From assembly GCF_025264645.1 (NCBI RefSeq), contig NZ_CP073696.1, positions 5,084,001-5,148,000 of the forward strand: DNA of 64,000 bases, read 5' to 3'. Shown here piece after piece: positions 15,701-24,436 of this stretch (position 1 is the first letter of the stretch; the number at the start of each line of letters is the position of its first letter). The notes beneath the pieces were generated by a model, which was not told the origin of the DNA, did no database searches, and was given only the letters and a program-made list of their open reading frames with translations. The position numbers and the translations under genes are program-made. This DNA is from Edaphobacter lichenicola. Its GTDB lineage: Bacteria; Acidobacteriota; Terriglobia; Terriglobales; Acidobacteriaceae.

Positions 15701-18010
15701 ATGCTATTCAGTGAATTCCTCGACTTCATCCAAGCCGACAAGGCTGGCCCCAACGGCCATATCCAGGCCTCCACCGCTGAGCCCACCGCGGTGATCGGCG
15801 CATCGCTTTCGCGTGTCGACGGCCCACTCAAAACCACCGGCTCCGCCCGCTACGCATCCGATTACAACTTCCCCGGAATGGTCTACGCCGTCCCCGTCGG
15901 CGCCACCATCGCCTCCGGCAAGATACGCAGCATCGACACCTCATCCGCCGAGAAGATGCCCGGCGTCCTAATCATTCTTCACCACGACAACTTCGATCAC
16001 GTCTACCGCAACGCCTCTGGCGGACGCAACAGCGAACAGCGCCCTCCCTTCGAAGATGACACCGTCTACTACTGGGGCCAATACGTCGCACTCGCCATCG
16101 CCGAAACCTTCGCGCAAGCGCAAGCCGCCGCCGCCGCCGTCAAAATCGCCTACACGCCCGAAGAATTCAGCGTTGCCACCGACCTCAGCGACCCCATGCC
16201 CGCCATCGGCGCACCCGGAGGCCCGAAGATACTCAGCCACCGCGGCGACCCCGAAGCCGTCTTCGCCTCAGCCCCCGTCAAGATCGACTACACCTACACC
16301 ACACCCGCCGAAACTCACAACCCAATGGAGATGCATGCCACCGTCGCCGTCTTCGACGGCAAAAAATTCACCCTCTACGAGAGCTCCCAGGGCGTAATGA
16401 ACCACCTCAACGTCATGGCCCAAGTCCTCGGCGTCCCCAAAGAAAACGTCGAGGTGATCTCCCGCTTCATCGGCTCCGGCTTTGGCGGCAAGCTCTTCCC
16501 CTGGCCCCACTCTGCACTCGCAGCAGTCGCCGCCCGCCGCCTCAACCGCCCCGTCAAGCTCACCCTCTCCCGCAAGATGATGTTCGCCAACGTCGGCCAT
16601 CGTCCACGCACGCAACAGCGCATGCGCCTCGGCGCAACTCCCGACGGCAAGCTTCTCTCGCTCAGTCAGGACTATCGCAACCACACCTCCATCAACGACG
16701 ACATCCGCGAAAACTGCGGCGAAGCCACGCCATTCCTCTACAGCACCGCCAACCTCCAAGTATCCTCCGCTCTCGTCCGCCGTAACATCGGCACACCCAC
16801 GCCCATGCGCGGCCCCGGAGCCGTACCCGGCCTCTTCGCCCTCGAGTCGGCCATGGACGAGCTCGCCATCAAGCTCCAAAAAGATCCCGTCCAGCTCCGC
16901 CTCTCCCTCGACACCCTCACCGACGAAGAGAAGAACAAACCCTTCTCCTCCCGCCACCTCAAGGAGTGCCTCGAAGTCGGCTCCAAAAAATTCGGTTGGG
17001 AAAAACGCACCCCCGCCGTAGGCTCCATGCGCAAAGGCGATCTCATCCTCGGATGGGGAGTCGCCGCCGCATCATGGTCCGCCGGTCGCGGCGTCTCCGA
17101 AGCATCCGTCAGCCTCAACAGCGACGGCTCCGCCCGTGTCAGCTCCGGCAGCCAGGACCCCGGCACCGGCACCTACACCGTCATAGCTCAAATCGTCAGC
17201 GACAAGACCGGCATCCCCGTCACCCGCATCCAAGCCGTCCTCGGCAGCAGCTCGCTTCCCCCCGGACCCACCTCTGGAGGTTCAACCGCCACCGCCACCA
17301 TCATCCCCGCCGTCGCCGAAGCCGCCGTCAACGCCATCAAAGTCGTCCTCACCACCGCAGGCTCTGCCAAGGGATCACCCTTCCTCGGCAAGCAGCCCGC
17401 CGACCTCGCCATGTCCTCAGGCCGCGTTCACCTCAAAGGTCAGACACCCGACTCCGGCGTCCCCTTTCAAGACATCCTCAAGCTCGCCAACCTCGCCAGC
17501 GCCAACGGAGAAGGGAAGACCGGAGGCTACGGCTCCGACACCGACGGCAAGAACTTCTCCAGCCACTCCTTCGGCGCACAGTTCGTCGAGGTCGAATGGG
17601 ACCCAGGCATCTGCCATCTCCGCGTCAGCCGCGTCGTCAGTGTCGTCGACGCCGGCCGCATCATCAACACCAAGACCGCGCGCAATCAGATGGCAGGAGC
17701 CGTCGTCATGGGCATCGGCATGGGCCTGCTCGAATCCACCACCTACGATCCCCGCAACGGTCACCCCATCAACGACAACTTCGCCGACTACATCGTCCCC
17801 ACCTCCGCCGACCATCCCGAAATCGACATAACCTTTCTCGACATCCCCGACCCCATGATCGGAGAGTACGGCGCCCGCGGCATCGGCGAGATCGGTCTAG
17901 CCGGAATGGCCCCAGCCATCACAGCAGCGGTCTACCACGCCACCGGCATCCGCGTCCGCGACCTACCCGTCCGCGTCGAAGACCTCATCACCGCCCAAGT
18001 CGCCATCTAA
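15701..18010 (+). CDS. paoC: aldehyde oxidoreductase molybdopterin subunit (YagR/PaoC type)
   Basis: A 769-residue large subunit with the two aldehyde-oxidase domains: a/b hammerhead (about 40-150; GSARYASDYNFPGMVYAVPVG) and the Mo-cofactor domain (about 165-760; SRFIGSGFGGKLFPW; GAVPGLFALESAMDELA). The catalytic Glu730 lies in YGARGIGEIGLAG, the conserved GE of xanthine-oxidase-family active sites. It oxidises aldehydes to acids in the periplasm in known homologues. AGGAG precedes ATG 15701; the open frame starts earlier (15608) inside paoB but without a ribosome site. Codon third positions are strongly C-rich compared with neighbours, creating a long Arg/His/Pro-rich shadow frame. The MoCo-maturation chaperone PaoD is not in the window. 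Confidence 0.93.
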   Translation: MLFSEFLDFIQADKAGPNGHIQASTAEPTAVIGASLSRVDGPLKTTGSARYASDYNFPGMVYAVPVGATIASGKIRSIDTSSAEKMPGVLIILHHDNFDHVYRNASGGRNSEQRPPFEDDTVYYWGQYVALAIAETFAQAQAAAAAVKIAYTPEEFSVATDLSDPMPAIGAPGGPKILSHRGDPEAVFASAPVKIDYTYTTPAETHNPMEMHATVAVFDGKKFTLYESSQGVMNHLNVMAQVLGVPKENVEVISRFIGSGFGGKLFPWPHSALAAVAARRLNRPVKLTLSRKMMFANVGHRPRTQQRMRLGATPDGKLLSLSQDYRNHTSINDDIRENCGEATPFLYSTANLQVSSALVRRNIGTPTPMRGPGAVPGLFALESAMDELAIKLQKDPVQLRLSLDTLTDEEKNKPFSSRHLKECLEVGSKKFGWEKRTPAVGSMRKGDLILGWGVAAASWSAGRGVSEASVSLNSDGSARVSSGSQDPGTGTYTVIAQIVSDKTGIPVTRIQAVLGSSSLPPGPTSGGSTATATIIPAVAEAAVNAIKVVLTTAGSAKGSPFLGKQPADLAMSSGRVHLKGQTPDSGVPFQDILKLANLASANGEGKTGGYGSDTDGKNFSSHSFGAQFVEVEWDPGICHLRVSRVVSVVDAGRIINTKTARNQMAGAVVMGIGMGLLESTTYDPRNGHPINDNFADYIVPTSADHPEIDITFLDIPDPMIGEYGARGIGEIGLAGMAPAITAAVYHATGIRVRDLPVRVEDLITAQVAI

Positions 18011-18040
18011 CTCGGGCCCGCCCATTCTCCGCCATAGAAG

Positions 18041-18091
18041 TCCGCCCTTTCAAGGCTGAGAGTACGGGTTCGATCCCCGTTGGCGCTACCA
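18041..18091 (+). pseudogene. 3' fragment of a tRNA gene, attachment-site-like
   Basis: The sequence contains CCGCCCTTTCAAGGC (resembling the tRNA-Glu(UUC) anticodon arm), then a perfect T-arm with ACGGG / TTCGATC / CCCGT (18064-18080), a seven-base acceptor strand TGGCGCT, discriminator A and encoded CCA ending at 18091. No matching 5' acceptor strand or D-arm lies upstream, so it is not a complete tRNA. Such 3' halves are left when integrative elements insert into tRNA genes. It directly follows paoC (30 bp) and precedes a group of poorly conserved genes. The identity as Glu is tentative; the T-arm plus CCA end is clear. Confidence 0.75.
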
Positions 18092-18342
18092 AACTATCAA
18101 CAACTTAGAAGTGACTCGGAGATGTTAAAGACTTCATACGTCACGGGTACGTCATAGAGCTCTCCGAAGTGCCGAGATGCCCACCCCCCACAATTGTTTC
18201 AGATGAATGTTGCCAGGAGCATCTGTGTCCGACTTTGGAGCGAAGCGGAACTTCGGCCACGACCAAATACGTAAAACTTCGCCTTTGATTCGCCTATAAT
18301 CAAAAAGAAGTAGCAAATGGAAATGCCACAAGGAGCAGAGAA

Positions 18343-18621
18343 ATGGCAGACTTCACTATTAGGGTTGAACTTCGGGGCAACCCCACCGTTCAACAGTATG
18401 AAAAACTTCATCAAGAGATGGCTTCACTCGGATTTTTACGGACCGTCGTGAGTGACTCTCAGAAACAAGTCAACCTTCCCCACGCCCTCTATTACGGGCC
18501 ATCACAATATGATGTAGCGGCTGTCAGAAATATGGCGGTCAGCGTTGCGCAACGTGTTCAGCAGGACATTTTGGTATTTGTTGCCGAAACGCTCAGATGG
18601 GCATCTCACGGCGGGATGTGA
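18343..18621 (+). CDS. small DUF2622-like protein (possible ferredoxin fold)
   Basis: A 92-residue soluble protein beginning ADFTIRVELRGNPTVQQYEKLHQ, with LPHALYYGPSQYDVAAVRNMA and DILVFVAETLRWAS further on. The pattern (beta strand FTIRVEL, helix with YEKLHQEM, GF-x-R-T-V, LP-x-A-x-Y) recalls the DUF2622 family, which I associate with GhoS-like ferredoxin-fold proteins; I rate this as a likely but unverified match. AAGGAGCAGAGA precedes ATG 18343, and a TATAAT at 18295 may be the -10 of its promoter. It sits 250 bp after the tRNA fragment, and the membrane-protein gene follows by 35 bp, so they are likely co-transcribed. Function unknown. Confidence 0.7.
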   Translation: MADFTIRVELRGNPTVQQYEKLHQEMASLGFLRTVVSDSQKQVNLPHALYYGPSQYDVAAVRNMAVSVAQRVQQDILVFVAETLRWASHGGM

Positions 18622-18656
18622 GCTGAAGTAGAGAGTCAGCACCGTTAGGTACTTTT

Positions 18657-19406
18657 ATGACAGATCAACCCAAAACTTCGAAGTGGTCAGTGACTCTCAA
18701 TGGCGGCGAATGGGGCACTGTCAAATACGGTATTGTTGAATACCTTCGCACTCGCCCAAAGATGCGAGCGACTACTGCTGTGACCGGACTTCTTTGGATG
18801 GCCGGGTGGATCGCATCGATGGCAGGATACAAGTGGCACTTTCTACTTTTTCCCGCTGTATCGACCATTTTCGTCACCCCCACGCTACTCTGGCTCGCAG
18901 TAGTTTCAGGGCCGGATTTTCGTCTGACGTTTGCTGAGCCTAAGACTCCAGATCCTCCTTCCGTATCATCTGCGGAGGTAAAGGGCGTGCTAGATGTTGA
19001 AGGATATGGCCTTGAGGCACTTAATAAGAGCTATATATTTACCGAAGCCTACGGCCGAAGCGGCTTCAGATGGTCTATGTGTGCCCTTATTGCCGGAATC
19101 GCAGTTGCGTGCGGAAATGTATGGCTAGTCTCCTCTGGAGCGGCAACTACAAGTTTCGTTCACGCCTCGCCCTTCATCTGGATTTTCGCTGCGACACTGT
19201 TTCTCTTGTGTGTGATTCTGTTAGTTCGGTCGATGCTGATTTTTCGTCGAAGCACGGTGATTCATGATCGACTGCTGGAACTACAAAAGACAATCACGGC
19301 AGTCAAGTATTTAGAAAGATCGAAGGAAACACCGGCATTGATCGATCCATCACTAGTTTTTGCGAAACTGCTCTCATCGTCTGCGAACTCCGATGGCTCG
19401 AAATGA
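18657..19406 (+). CDS. four-helix membrane protein of unknown function
   Basis: A 249-residue protein I do not recognise. Hydrophobic segments lie at about residues 38-58 (TTAVTGLLWMAGWIASMAGY), 60-84, 137-160 and 168-192. A soluble loop of about 50 residues separates the two hairpins, and a charged helical C-terminus of about 55 residues (RRSTVIHDRLLELQKTITAV) follows. It lies 35 bp after the DUF2622-like gene, and its stop codon overlaps the next start (ATGA at 19403-19406), so the three genes form one translationally coupled unit. The context (tRNA fragment upstream, broken hydrolase downstream) suggests recently acquired accessory DNA. Confidence 0.7.
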   Translation: MTDQPKTSKWSVTLNGGEWGTVKYGIVEYLRTRPKMRATTAVTGLLWMAGWIASMAGYKWHFLLFPAVSTIFVTPTLLWLAVVSGPDFRLTFAEPKTPDPPSVSSAEVKGVLDVEGYGLEALNKSYIFTEAYGRSGFRWSMCALIAGIAVACGNVWLVSSGAATTSFVHASPFIWIFAATLFLLCVILLVRSMLIFRRSTVIHDRLLELQKTITAVKYLERSKETPALIDPSLVFAKLLSSSANSDGSK

Positions 19407-19813
19407 CCTGGGTCGTTGGCATTCCCACGACGTTCGGTTATGCGTTCGGTATTTCCGATGTCCGCGTCACCCTCGGTGACAAGACAGAGATCGACTGCCT
19501 TCAGAAGATATATCCAATTGGGCGATACGTTGCAGCCGCCTTCGCAGGTTCCGTGAAAATAGGCTTTGCAATGTAGGTCAGGCTCAGAGAGTTGACAGAC
19601 TATCCAGATGAAAACATTGCGGTAGAGCCAGAGGGAATCAAACAAGACTGGCCGCGATACGCCCGGGAAGTATTCGCGAGCTTTCCTGAAACGGAGAGGA
19701 ATGCACAGTGCCAACTTATGATCTTGGCTGTTGATCCGTCTCCGGGCGGGTGGCCCATACATCAAATGAAATCAGTATCTCGGGTGCCCCATTCATGCAG
19801 TCTCATCGCATGA
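19403..19813 (+). pseudogene. proteasome/HslV-like Ntn-hydrolase, broken by an amber stop
   Basis: Starting at ATG 19403 (overlapping the previous stop as ATGA), the frame reads MTWVVGIPTTFGYAFGISDV...LGDKTEIDCLQKIYPIGRYV then AAAFAGSVKIGFAM followed by an in-frame TAG. Beyond the TAG the same frame continues VRLRELTDYPDENI...QDWPRYAREVFASFP...CQLMILAVDPSPGG to a stop at 19811-19813. Both halves together resemble the HslV/proteasome-beta Ntn-hydrolase core (GD motif, AGFAG-like turn, helix, LLAV strand). The C-terminus is also cut off where a repeat hairpin begins (19788). It is not in standard one-ORF annotation because of the stop. A sequencing error is possible, but the truncated end argues for a true pseudogene. 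Confidence 0.65.
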
Positions 19814-19819
19814 GTGGGC
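19788..19819. repeat. hairpin repeat, copy 1
   Basis: A 32-bp sequence identical to 20589-20620 (start CCCATTCATGCAGTC, end GCATGAGTGGGC). The outer arms (CCCATTCATGC / GCATGAGTGGG) pair with a single G-T, giving an 11-bp stem. It is followed by a second small hairpin TTCGCGC-TAA-GCGCGAA (to about 19841), an arrangement repeated at 48491-48535. Direct repeat spacing is 801 bp around the DUF4142 gene. Confidence 0.85.
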
Positions 19820-20023
19820 ATTCGCGCTAAGCGCGAACCAATCTCTCCGTCTCGGCAATCTCTCACCATCTGCACACCCGAAGAAATATCTACAAGAAGA
19901 TTTTTGCGCCCCACGCAAACTGCCACGTATAGCGGTACCTCCGCGATACAACGCCAAACCACAAAACTGCCTCTCACGCCCTGAAGGAAAACTTCGCGGC
20001 CACGCCGCAACTTGGAGAACCAA

Positions 20024-20533
20024 ATGAAAAAGTCCACGCAATGGGTGTGCTGCGCAATGCTCGGCATCGCCGCCACGCTCCTCCCCCTCAAAGCCAAAGC
20101 AGAGTCGAATGACGACAAGAAGTTTCTCGCCATGGCAGCGCAATCCGACCAAAACGAGATAGCCCTCAGCCAGTTGGCAGAACAGAAAGCCACCGATCCC
20201 GCAGTGAAGGCGTTCGCCGAAAAGATGGTCACAGAGCACACCCAGATGTCCGCGACCATGAAGCCCTTCGCAGACTCCTGGGGTCTTACCCTCCCCACCG
20301 GCCCCGACCCCGACCACCAGAAAGAACTGGATAAACTCAACAAACTCTCCGGCAAAGACTTCGACAAAGAATACATCGACGAGATGGTGACAGATCACTC
20401 GAAGGCCCTGAGAGCATTCACCACCGAAGCCAAAGACACCAAAGACGAAAAGTTCCGAGAAGTAGTCATCAAAGGCAAGACCGCCGTCGCAGCCCACAAA
20501 AACATGGCCTACGACCTCAAAAAGAAGCTGTAG
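20024..20533 (+). CDS. DUF4142 exported protein
   Basis: A 169-residue protein: signal peptide (MKKSTQWVCCAMLGIAATL..., cleaved near AKA), then a four-helix DUF4142 domain (FLAMAAQSDQNEIALSQLAEQKATDPAVKAFAEKMVTEHTQM...; DKEYIDEMVTDHSKALRAF). DUF4142 proteins have a ferritin-like helical bundle and are common in Acidobacteria and Proteobacteria; their role is unknown, with some links to stress survival. TTGGAGAACCAA precedes ATG 20024. The gene is bracketed by two identical 32-bp hairpin repeats, the second of which (20589) is suitably placed to act as its transcription end. Confidence 0.88.
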   Translation: MKKSTQWVCCAMLGIAATLLPLKAKAESNDDKKFLAMAAQSDQNEIALSQLAEQKATDPAVKAFAEKMVTEHTQMSATMKPFADSWGLTLPTGPDPDHQKELDKLNKLSGKDFDKEYIDEMVTDHSKALRAFTTEAKDTKDEKFREVVIKGKTAVAAHKNMAYDLKKKL

Positions 20534-20588
20534 CAAAAGAACTCCACCGCAAGGCGGCCGATAAATCCAATCGAACCATATCTCTAGG

Positions 20589-20620
20589 CCCATTCATGCA
20601 GTCTCATCGCATGAGTGGGC
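20589..20620. repeat. hairpin repeat, copy 2
   Basis: An exact copy of 19788-19819, 55 bp after the DUF4142 stop codon. The stem-loop is followed by CTTCTGACTAG, without a T-tract or the second GCGC hairpin seen after copy 1. It may end the DUF4142 transcript. Confidence 0.85.
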
Positions 20621-20771
20621 CTTCTGACTAGAATGTCGTCATGGTGATCTTCGGAACAGACGGGCAGGGAGTCAAACAGTTCGTCGAATTAGGTGCACAG
20701 GCCCGCCTATACTGGACGTCTGAAGTAAATATCAAAGGCACACACAAAAGAAACTTCTCTAGGGCTCAAAT

Positions 20772-23700
20772 TTGCAGTGGAGACGAAAGATAGACCTTGC
20801 TGCCGTAGGCTTACTGTTCTCATTCGCCTTGAACGCGCAAGGCATAAAGACAGCAGATACAGAACCTTCCCTGCGCAACGAGGTTCTCTCGACCTGGACA
20901 ACCGAACAAGGTTTGCCGCAGAACTTCGTGACAGCACTCGCGCAGACACCCGATGGCTTTCTATGGGTTGGAACGCTCAACGGCTTAGCGCGGTTTGATG
21001 GAGTACATTTCAGGGGCTTTGAGAAGGACGGGCCGCCGGAGCTGCAGGAAAAAATACTCAAGCTGGTGCGGGACAATGACGGCGGGATCTGGATTGCCAC
21101 GATCACAGCACTCTTTCACTACACCCACAATCGATTTGTCACGATCAGCATTCCGGGCAACTCGAATGCTCTGATCCAGGCGCTCACGCGCACCGGTGAT
21201 GGGGGCATCTGGATCGTCTCGGACAATAGACTCATGCGAACGCGAGGCGATGTGCTGGAGGCTGTCTCTCTGCCGCCCCATACTCATACAGTCCGTGACC
21301 TCTTCGAAAGCAAAGACGGAACACTCTGGATCACTGATAGCGAAACCGTTGTGGCCGTTCAGGCTGATCACTCGGTAGTTCGCTACAACCATCCCGGTAT
21401 CCAGCTTCTCTTCGGCGACGCCTCGGGCAAGTTGTATGCAGGCGATGGCCATAATCTGTTTCGCTTTGATAGCGGCGAATTCAAACTGGTGCCGCATCCT
21501 GGACTCGGCAATTTTGTCGACTTGATGGTCGATCATCGCGGAGCCCTATGGATGGCGAGTGGTGGATTACATGGACTCAGCCGCAGATATGGCGACCAGA
21601 CCGAGGTGATGACCGCTGCTGACGGGCTCGCCAGCGATGACGTACGAGTCCTTCTGGAAGACCGCAATCATGATGTGTGGGTCGGGACGATCGCTGGCCT
21701 CCAGAGATTTCATCATGGGATCTTTACAAGCTACCGCATCAGCGATGACCCTACGGGCGGGCGGAGTCAGACAGACGCAGTCTTTGAGCAGAGAGATGGA
21801 GGAGTCTGGGCTGGAACACTGGAAGGTGGCGTCGCCGAGTTCAAGGACGGGCAGAGAGCACTCTACGGACGTGCGCAAGGACTTCCCACCGGCCAGATTC
21901 GCGGGTTTGCCGAGCATGGAGCCACCCCCGCGATTGCGATCTCCGACTATGGCATCTTCGAGCGAAACGGATCCAGGTTCACGAAAATACCATCCATCCC
22001 GCATGGGTACGTCAATACGCCTGTAGCAATGTCCGATGGAAGTCTCTGGTTCAGCGTTTTGCATCACGGGCTCTTTCGTCTGAAGGATCGAAGGCTATCG
22101 AGCATCGACGTGGGGCAGCCGAAAACGGATAGCTCCATCCGGTATCTCGCGGCCGATCAACAAGGAGAGCTTTGGGCCGGAACAGACACACAGCTCGAAC
22201 GATGGACCGGCGAACGATTTGAGCCAGTGGTCGACACACCGCATCCCATTCTCGACGTAGCATGGCCCGGACATGGTTTGGCAATAGCGACAATGCGCGG
22301 CTTGATGTTATGGCCCGATGAAGGTTCTGTACGGAAGAACCTGGGTGCAGGAAGAATCCTCACGCAGGCCGAGGGGTTGCCGGGTAGTTTCGTACTGGAC
22401 GTTGTGTCAGATGCGGAGCAAAATCTCTGGGTCGTCACTCCGCGCAGCATCGCATGCTTGAGCCGCAAACAGTGGATGGCGTTCGCTGAAGGGAAGATTG
22501 ACCATGTCATCCCCGAGACATTTGACCAGGCCGACGGTCTCAAAAGCAACGATGTACTTCCTCTCAATCAGGTGACAGCCATTCGATCCCGCGATGGGCG
22601 CATCTGGTTTGCTACGGTGGACGGAATCGCCGTCGTGAACCCACACCCGCCAGACCCAGTCGTGCAACCGGTGCTCGACTACATCCAGGTCGATGATCAA
22701 CATCTTGGCGCGGATGTGACTACGATCTCTCCAGGACTCCATCGCATCACTTTCGCCTACACCGCGCCTTCCAATACTGCTCCCGAGCAGATTCGATTTC
22801 GCTATCGACTTGCGGGATGGGATCGACAGTGGATCGACGCTGGAACAGAACGTGTTGTCTCCTACACTGGTCTGCCGCCCGGCCGCTACACATTCCAGGT
22901 CGTTGCCACGAATCGTGAAGGTGTCTCAAACGGAGTGGCCGCCACCGCTGCACTTCAGTTGCAACCGTTCTTCTGGCAGACAGGATGGTTTCGGACCTTG
23001 CTGGCTTTTAGCCTGGTCGGCATCGCGGTTGAGGTCACGCGGAGAAGAACGCGGCTCCGGGCAGAGCGCCTCAGCCTTCGCTTTCAAGAACGAGCAGCGG
23101 AGCGCGAACGCATCGCCTACCAGATCCACGACACCGTCATTCAGGACATGATCGGAGTGGCGTTTCAACTCGAGTTGCTAGGATTTCAACTAAACGATCA
23201 ACCAGAGACGGCTTCCACGTCGCTCAGCACGCTGGCGGACCGCGTGCGTGGAAGCATAGCGCGTAATCGCAATATGGTTTCGAATCTGCATTCGACTGCG
23301 GTGGCGGAGTACAGCCTCGTCGATGTCTTACGACATGCAGAAGCTGAATTCAGACTCAGCGAGCTTCCTGACTTTGAGTTGACGACCGCAGGGAAGCCTC
23401 GCCCGATCGATCCTCTTGTTCGTGACGAGGTGTACCGCATCTGTCGAGAGGCTCTATCCAACGCCTTCCGGCACGGTTACGCAAAACACGTCGAGGTGAA
23501 GATCCTTTTTTCTCCAGACTCTTTCGAGGTTATTGTTGTAGACGATGGTGAGGGCATCGACGAACTCACGCAACGTCAAGGAAGAGAAGGGCACTTTGGA
23601 CTGCGAGGAATGCACGCTCATGCAAAACGCATTGGCGCAACTCTCACCATTGACAGTAAGCTGGGCCAGGGAACAAAGGTCACGTTACAGGTAAAAACAA

Positions 23701-23780
23701 CGAAGTCAGCATGGAAGCGTTGGCGTCGGGGTCGAAGGTCACAAGAGGAGAACAGTTCTGGAGACGAATCCGCTCGCTGA
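20772..23780 (+). CDS. beta-propeller sensor histidine kinase (Reg_prop / Y_Y_Y / HisKA_3)
   Basis: A 1002-residue membrane kinase. Signal or anchor segment at about residues 8-24, then a large periplasmic pair of beta-propellers with recurring Reg_prop motifs (TPDGFLWVGTLNGLARFDG; DNDGGIWIATITALFHY; SKDGTLWITDSE; RDGRIWFATVDGIAVVNP). A Y_Y_Y domain follows (HRITFAYTAPSNTAPEQIRFRYRLAGWDRQW), then one transmembrane helix (about 735-757). HisKA_3 has the phospho-acceptor His in ERIAYQIHDTVIQDM (about residue 785) and an HATPase_c ending GQGTKVTLQV. The start is TTG 20772, the only start after an in-frame stop at 20760. It probably senses an extracellular ligand, often glycan-derived in relatives, and phosphorylates the LuxR regulator that overlaps its 3' end. 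Confidence 0.93.
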   Translation: MQWRRKIDLAAVGLLFSFALNAQGIKTADTEPSLRNEVLSTWTTEQGLPQNFVTALAQTPDGFLWVGTLNGLARFDGVHFRGFEKDGPPELQEKILKLVRDNDGGIWIATITALFHYTHNRFVTISIPGNSNALIQALTRTGDGGIWIVSDNRLMRTRGDVLEAVSLPPHTHTVRDLFESKDGTLWITDSETVVAVQADHSVVRYNHPGIQLLFGDASGKLYAGDGHNLFRFDSGEFKLVPHPGLGNFVDLMVDHRGALWMASGGLHGLSRRYGDQTEVMTAADGLASDDVRVLLEDRNHDVWVGTIAGLQRFHHGIFTSYRISDDPTGGRSQTDAVFEQRDGGVWAGTLEGGVAEFKDGQRALYGRAQGLPTGQIRGFAEHGATPAIAISDYGIFERNGSRFTKIPSIPHGYVNTPVAMSDGSLWFSVLHHGLFRLKDRRLSSIDVGQPKTDSSIRYLAADQQGELWAGTDTQLERWTGERFEPVVDTPHPILDVAWPGHGLAIATMRGLMLWPDEGSVRKNLGAGRILTQAEGLPGSFVLDVVSDAEQNLWVVTPRSIACLSRKQWMAFAEGKIDHVIPETFDQADGLKSNDVLPLNQVTAIRSRDGRIWFATVDGIAVVNPHPPDPVVQPVLDYIQVDDQHLGADVTTISPGLHRITFAYTAPSNTAPEQIRFRYRLAGWDRQWIDAGTERVVSYTGLPPGRYTFQVVATNREGVSNGVAATAALQLQPFFWQTGWFRTLLAFSLVGIAVEVTRRRTRLRAERLSLRFQERAAERERIAYQIHDTVIQDMIGVAFQLELLGFQLNDQPETASTSLSTLADRVRGSIARNRNMVSNLHSTAVAEYSLVDVLRHAEAEFRLSELPDFELTTAGKPRPIDPLVRDEVYRICREALSNAFRHGYAKHVEVKILFSPDSFEVIVVDDGEGIDELTQRQGREGHFGLRGMHAHAKRIGATLTIDSKLGQGTKVTLQVKTTKSAWKRWRRGRRSQEENSSGDESAR

Positions 23781-24402
23781 AGCTTCAAGACCGATCGAGG
23801 TGTTGATCGTGGACGACCATCCCATGGTGCGCGAGGGGCTGGCGGGCGTACTTGCACGCCATCAGATGAAGATCGTCGGTCTTGCCGCCAATGGCCGTCA
23901 GGCAATTGAGATGTACCTCTCGCTGCTGCCCGATGTAATGCTGCTTGATCTTCGTCTGCCTGACCAAAGCGGTTTTGACGTTGTGCGTACCATCCTGAAG
24001 AGCCATCCAGACGGTCGCATTATCATTCTCAGCTCCGCGCAGGGCGACGCTTCGATCTATACGGCGATCAGCCTGGGCGTGAAGGGATATCTGCTCAAGG
24101 GCATTGATGGAGCAACACTCGCAGAACAAGTCCGCCACGTGGTCGCCGGAGGTCGGTCTCTTTCGCCCGAGACAGCAGAGAAGCTGACCCAGTACATCAC
24201 ATCAGGAAAGCTGAGCGATCGAGAGGTCGAAGTGCTAGGTCTGATCTCGCAGGGAAAAAGCAATAAAGAGATCGCGGACTTACTCTTTGTGACCGACAAC
24301 ACGGTCAAGATGCACGTCAAGAAGATCTTACTCAAGTTGCATGCAAACGATCGAACACAGGCGGTGGTGATCGCGATCCAGCGGGGACTGCTCGACGCGT
24401 AG
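23758..24402 (+). CDS. NarL/LuxR-type response regulator
   Basis: Receiver domain with VDDHPMVREG, phospho-acceptor Asp in DVMLLDLRLPDQSG, Thr/Ser switch in IIILSSAQ and Lys in YLLKG; C-terminal LuxR helix-turn-helix (LSDREVEVLGLISQGKSNKEIADLLFVTDNTVKMHVKKILLKL). No ATG, GTG or TTG start with a ribosome site suits the N-terminus: GTG 23800 begins within the first beta strand. A CTG at 23758 preceded by AGGAG at proper spacing gives (M)ETNPLAEASRPIEVLIVDDH, so I place the start there, overlapping the kinase stop by 23 bp; GTG 23800 remains the alternative. It is the DNA-binding output partner of the propeller kinase. Confidence 0.88.
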   Translation: METNPLAEASRPIEVLIVDDHPMVREGLAGVLARHQMKIVGLAANGRQAIEMYLSLLPDVMLLDLRLPDQSGFDVVRTILKSHPDGRIIILSSAQGDASIYTAISLGVKGYLLKGIDGATLAEQVRHVVAGGRSLSPETAEKLTQYITSGKLSDREVEVLGLISQGKSNKEIADLLFVTDNTVKMHVKKILLKLHANDRTQAVVIAIQRGLLDA

Positions 24403-24410
24403 GCCGTAGT

Positions 24411-24436
24411 GGAAAGCTACCCTTTTGGGTACTTCC
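24411..24436 (+). terminator. probable terminator after the two-component pair
   Basis: GGAAAGCTACCC-TTTT-GGGTACTTCC forms an imperfect stem-loop 8 bp after the regulator stop, followed by AAAATTATCC. The stem is good but the T-tract is weak. Confidence 0.4.

Noticed and set aside
16966..18108. 380-codon Arg/His/Pro-rich open frame
   Set aside because: It runs through paoC in another frame and its composition is explained by C-rich codon third positions; no ribosome site or family resemblance.
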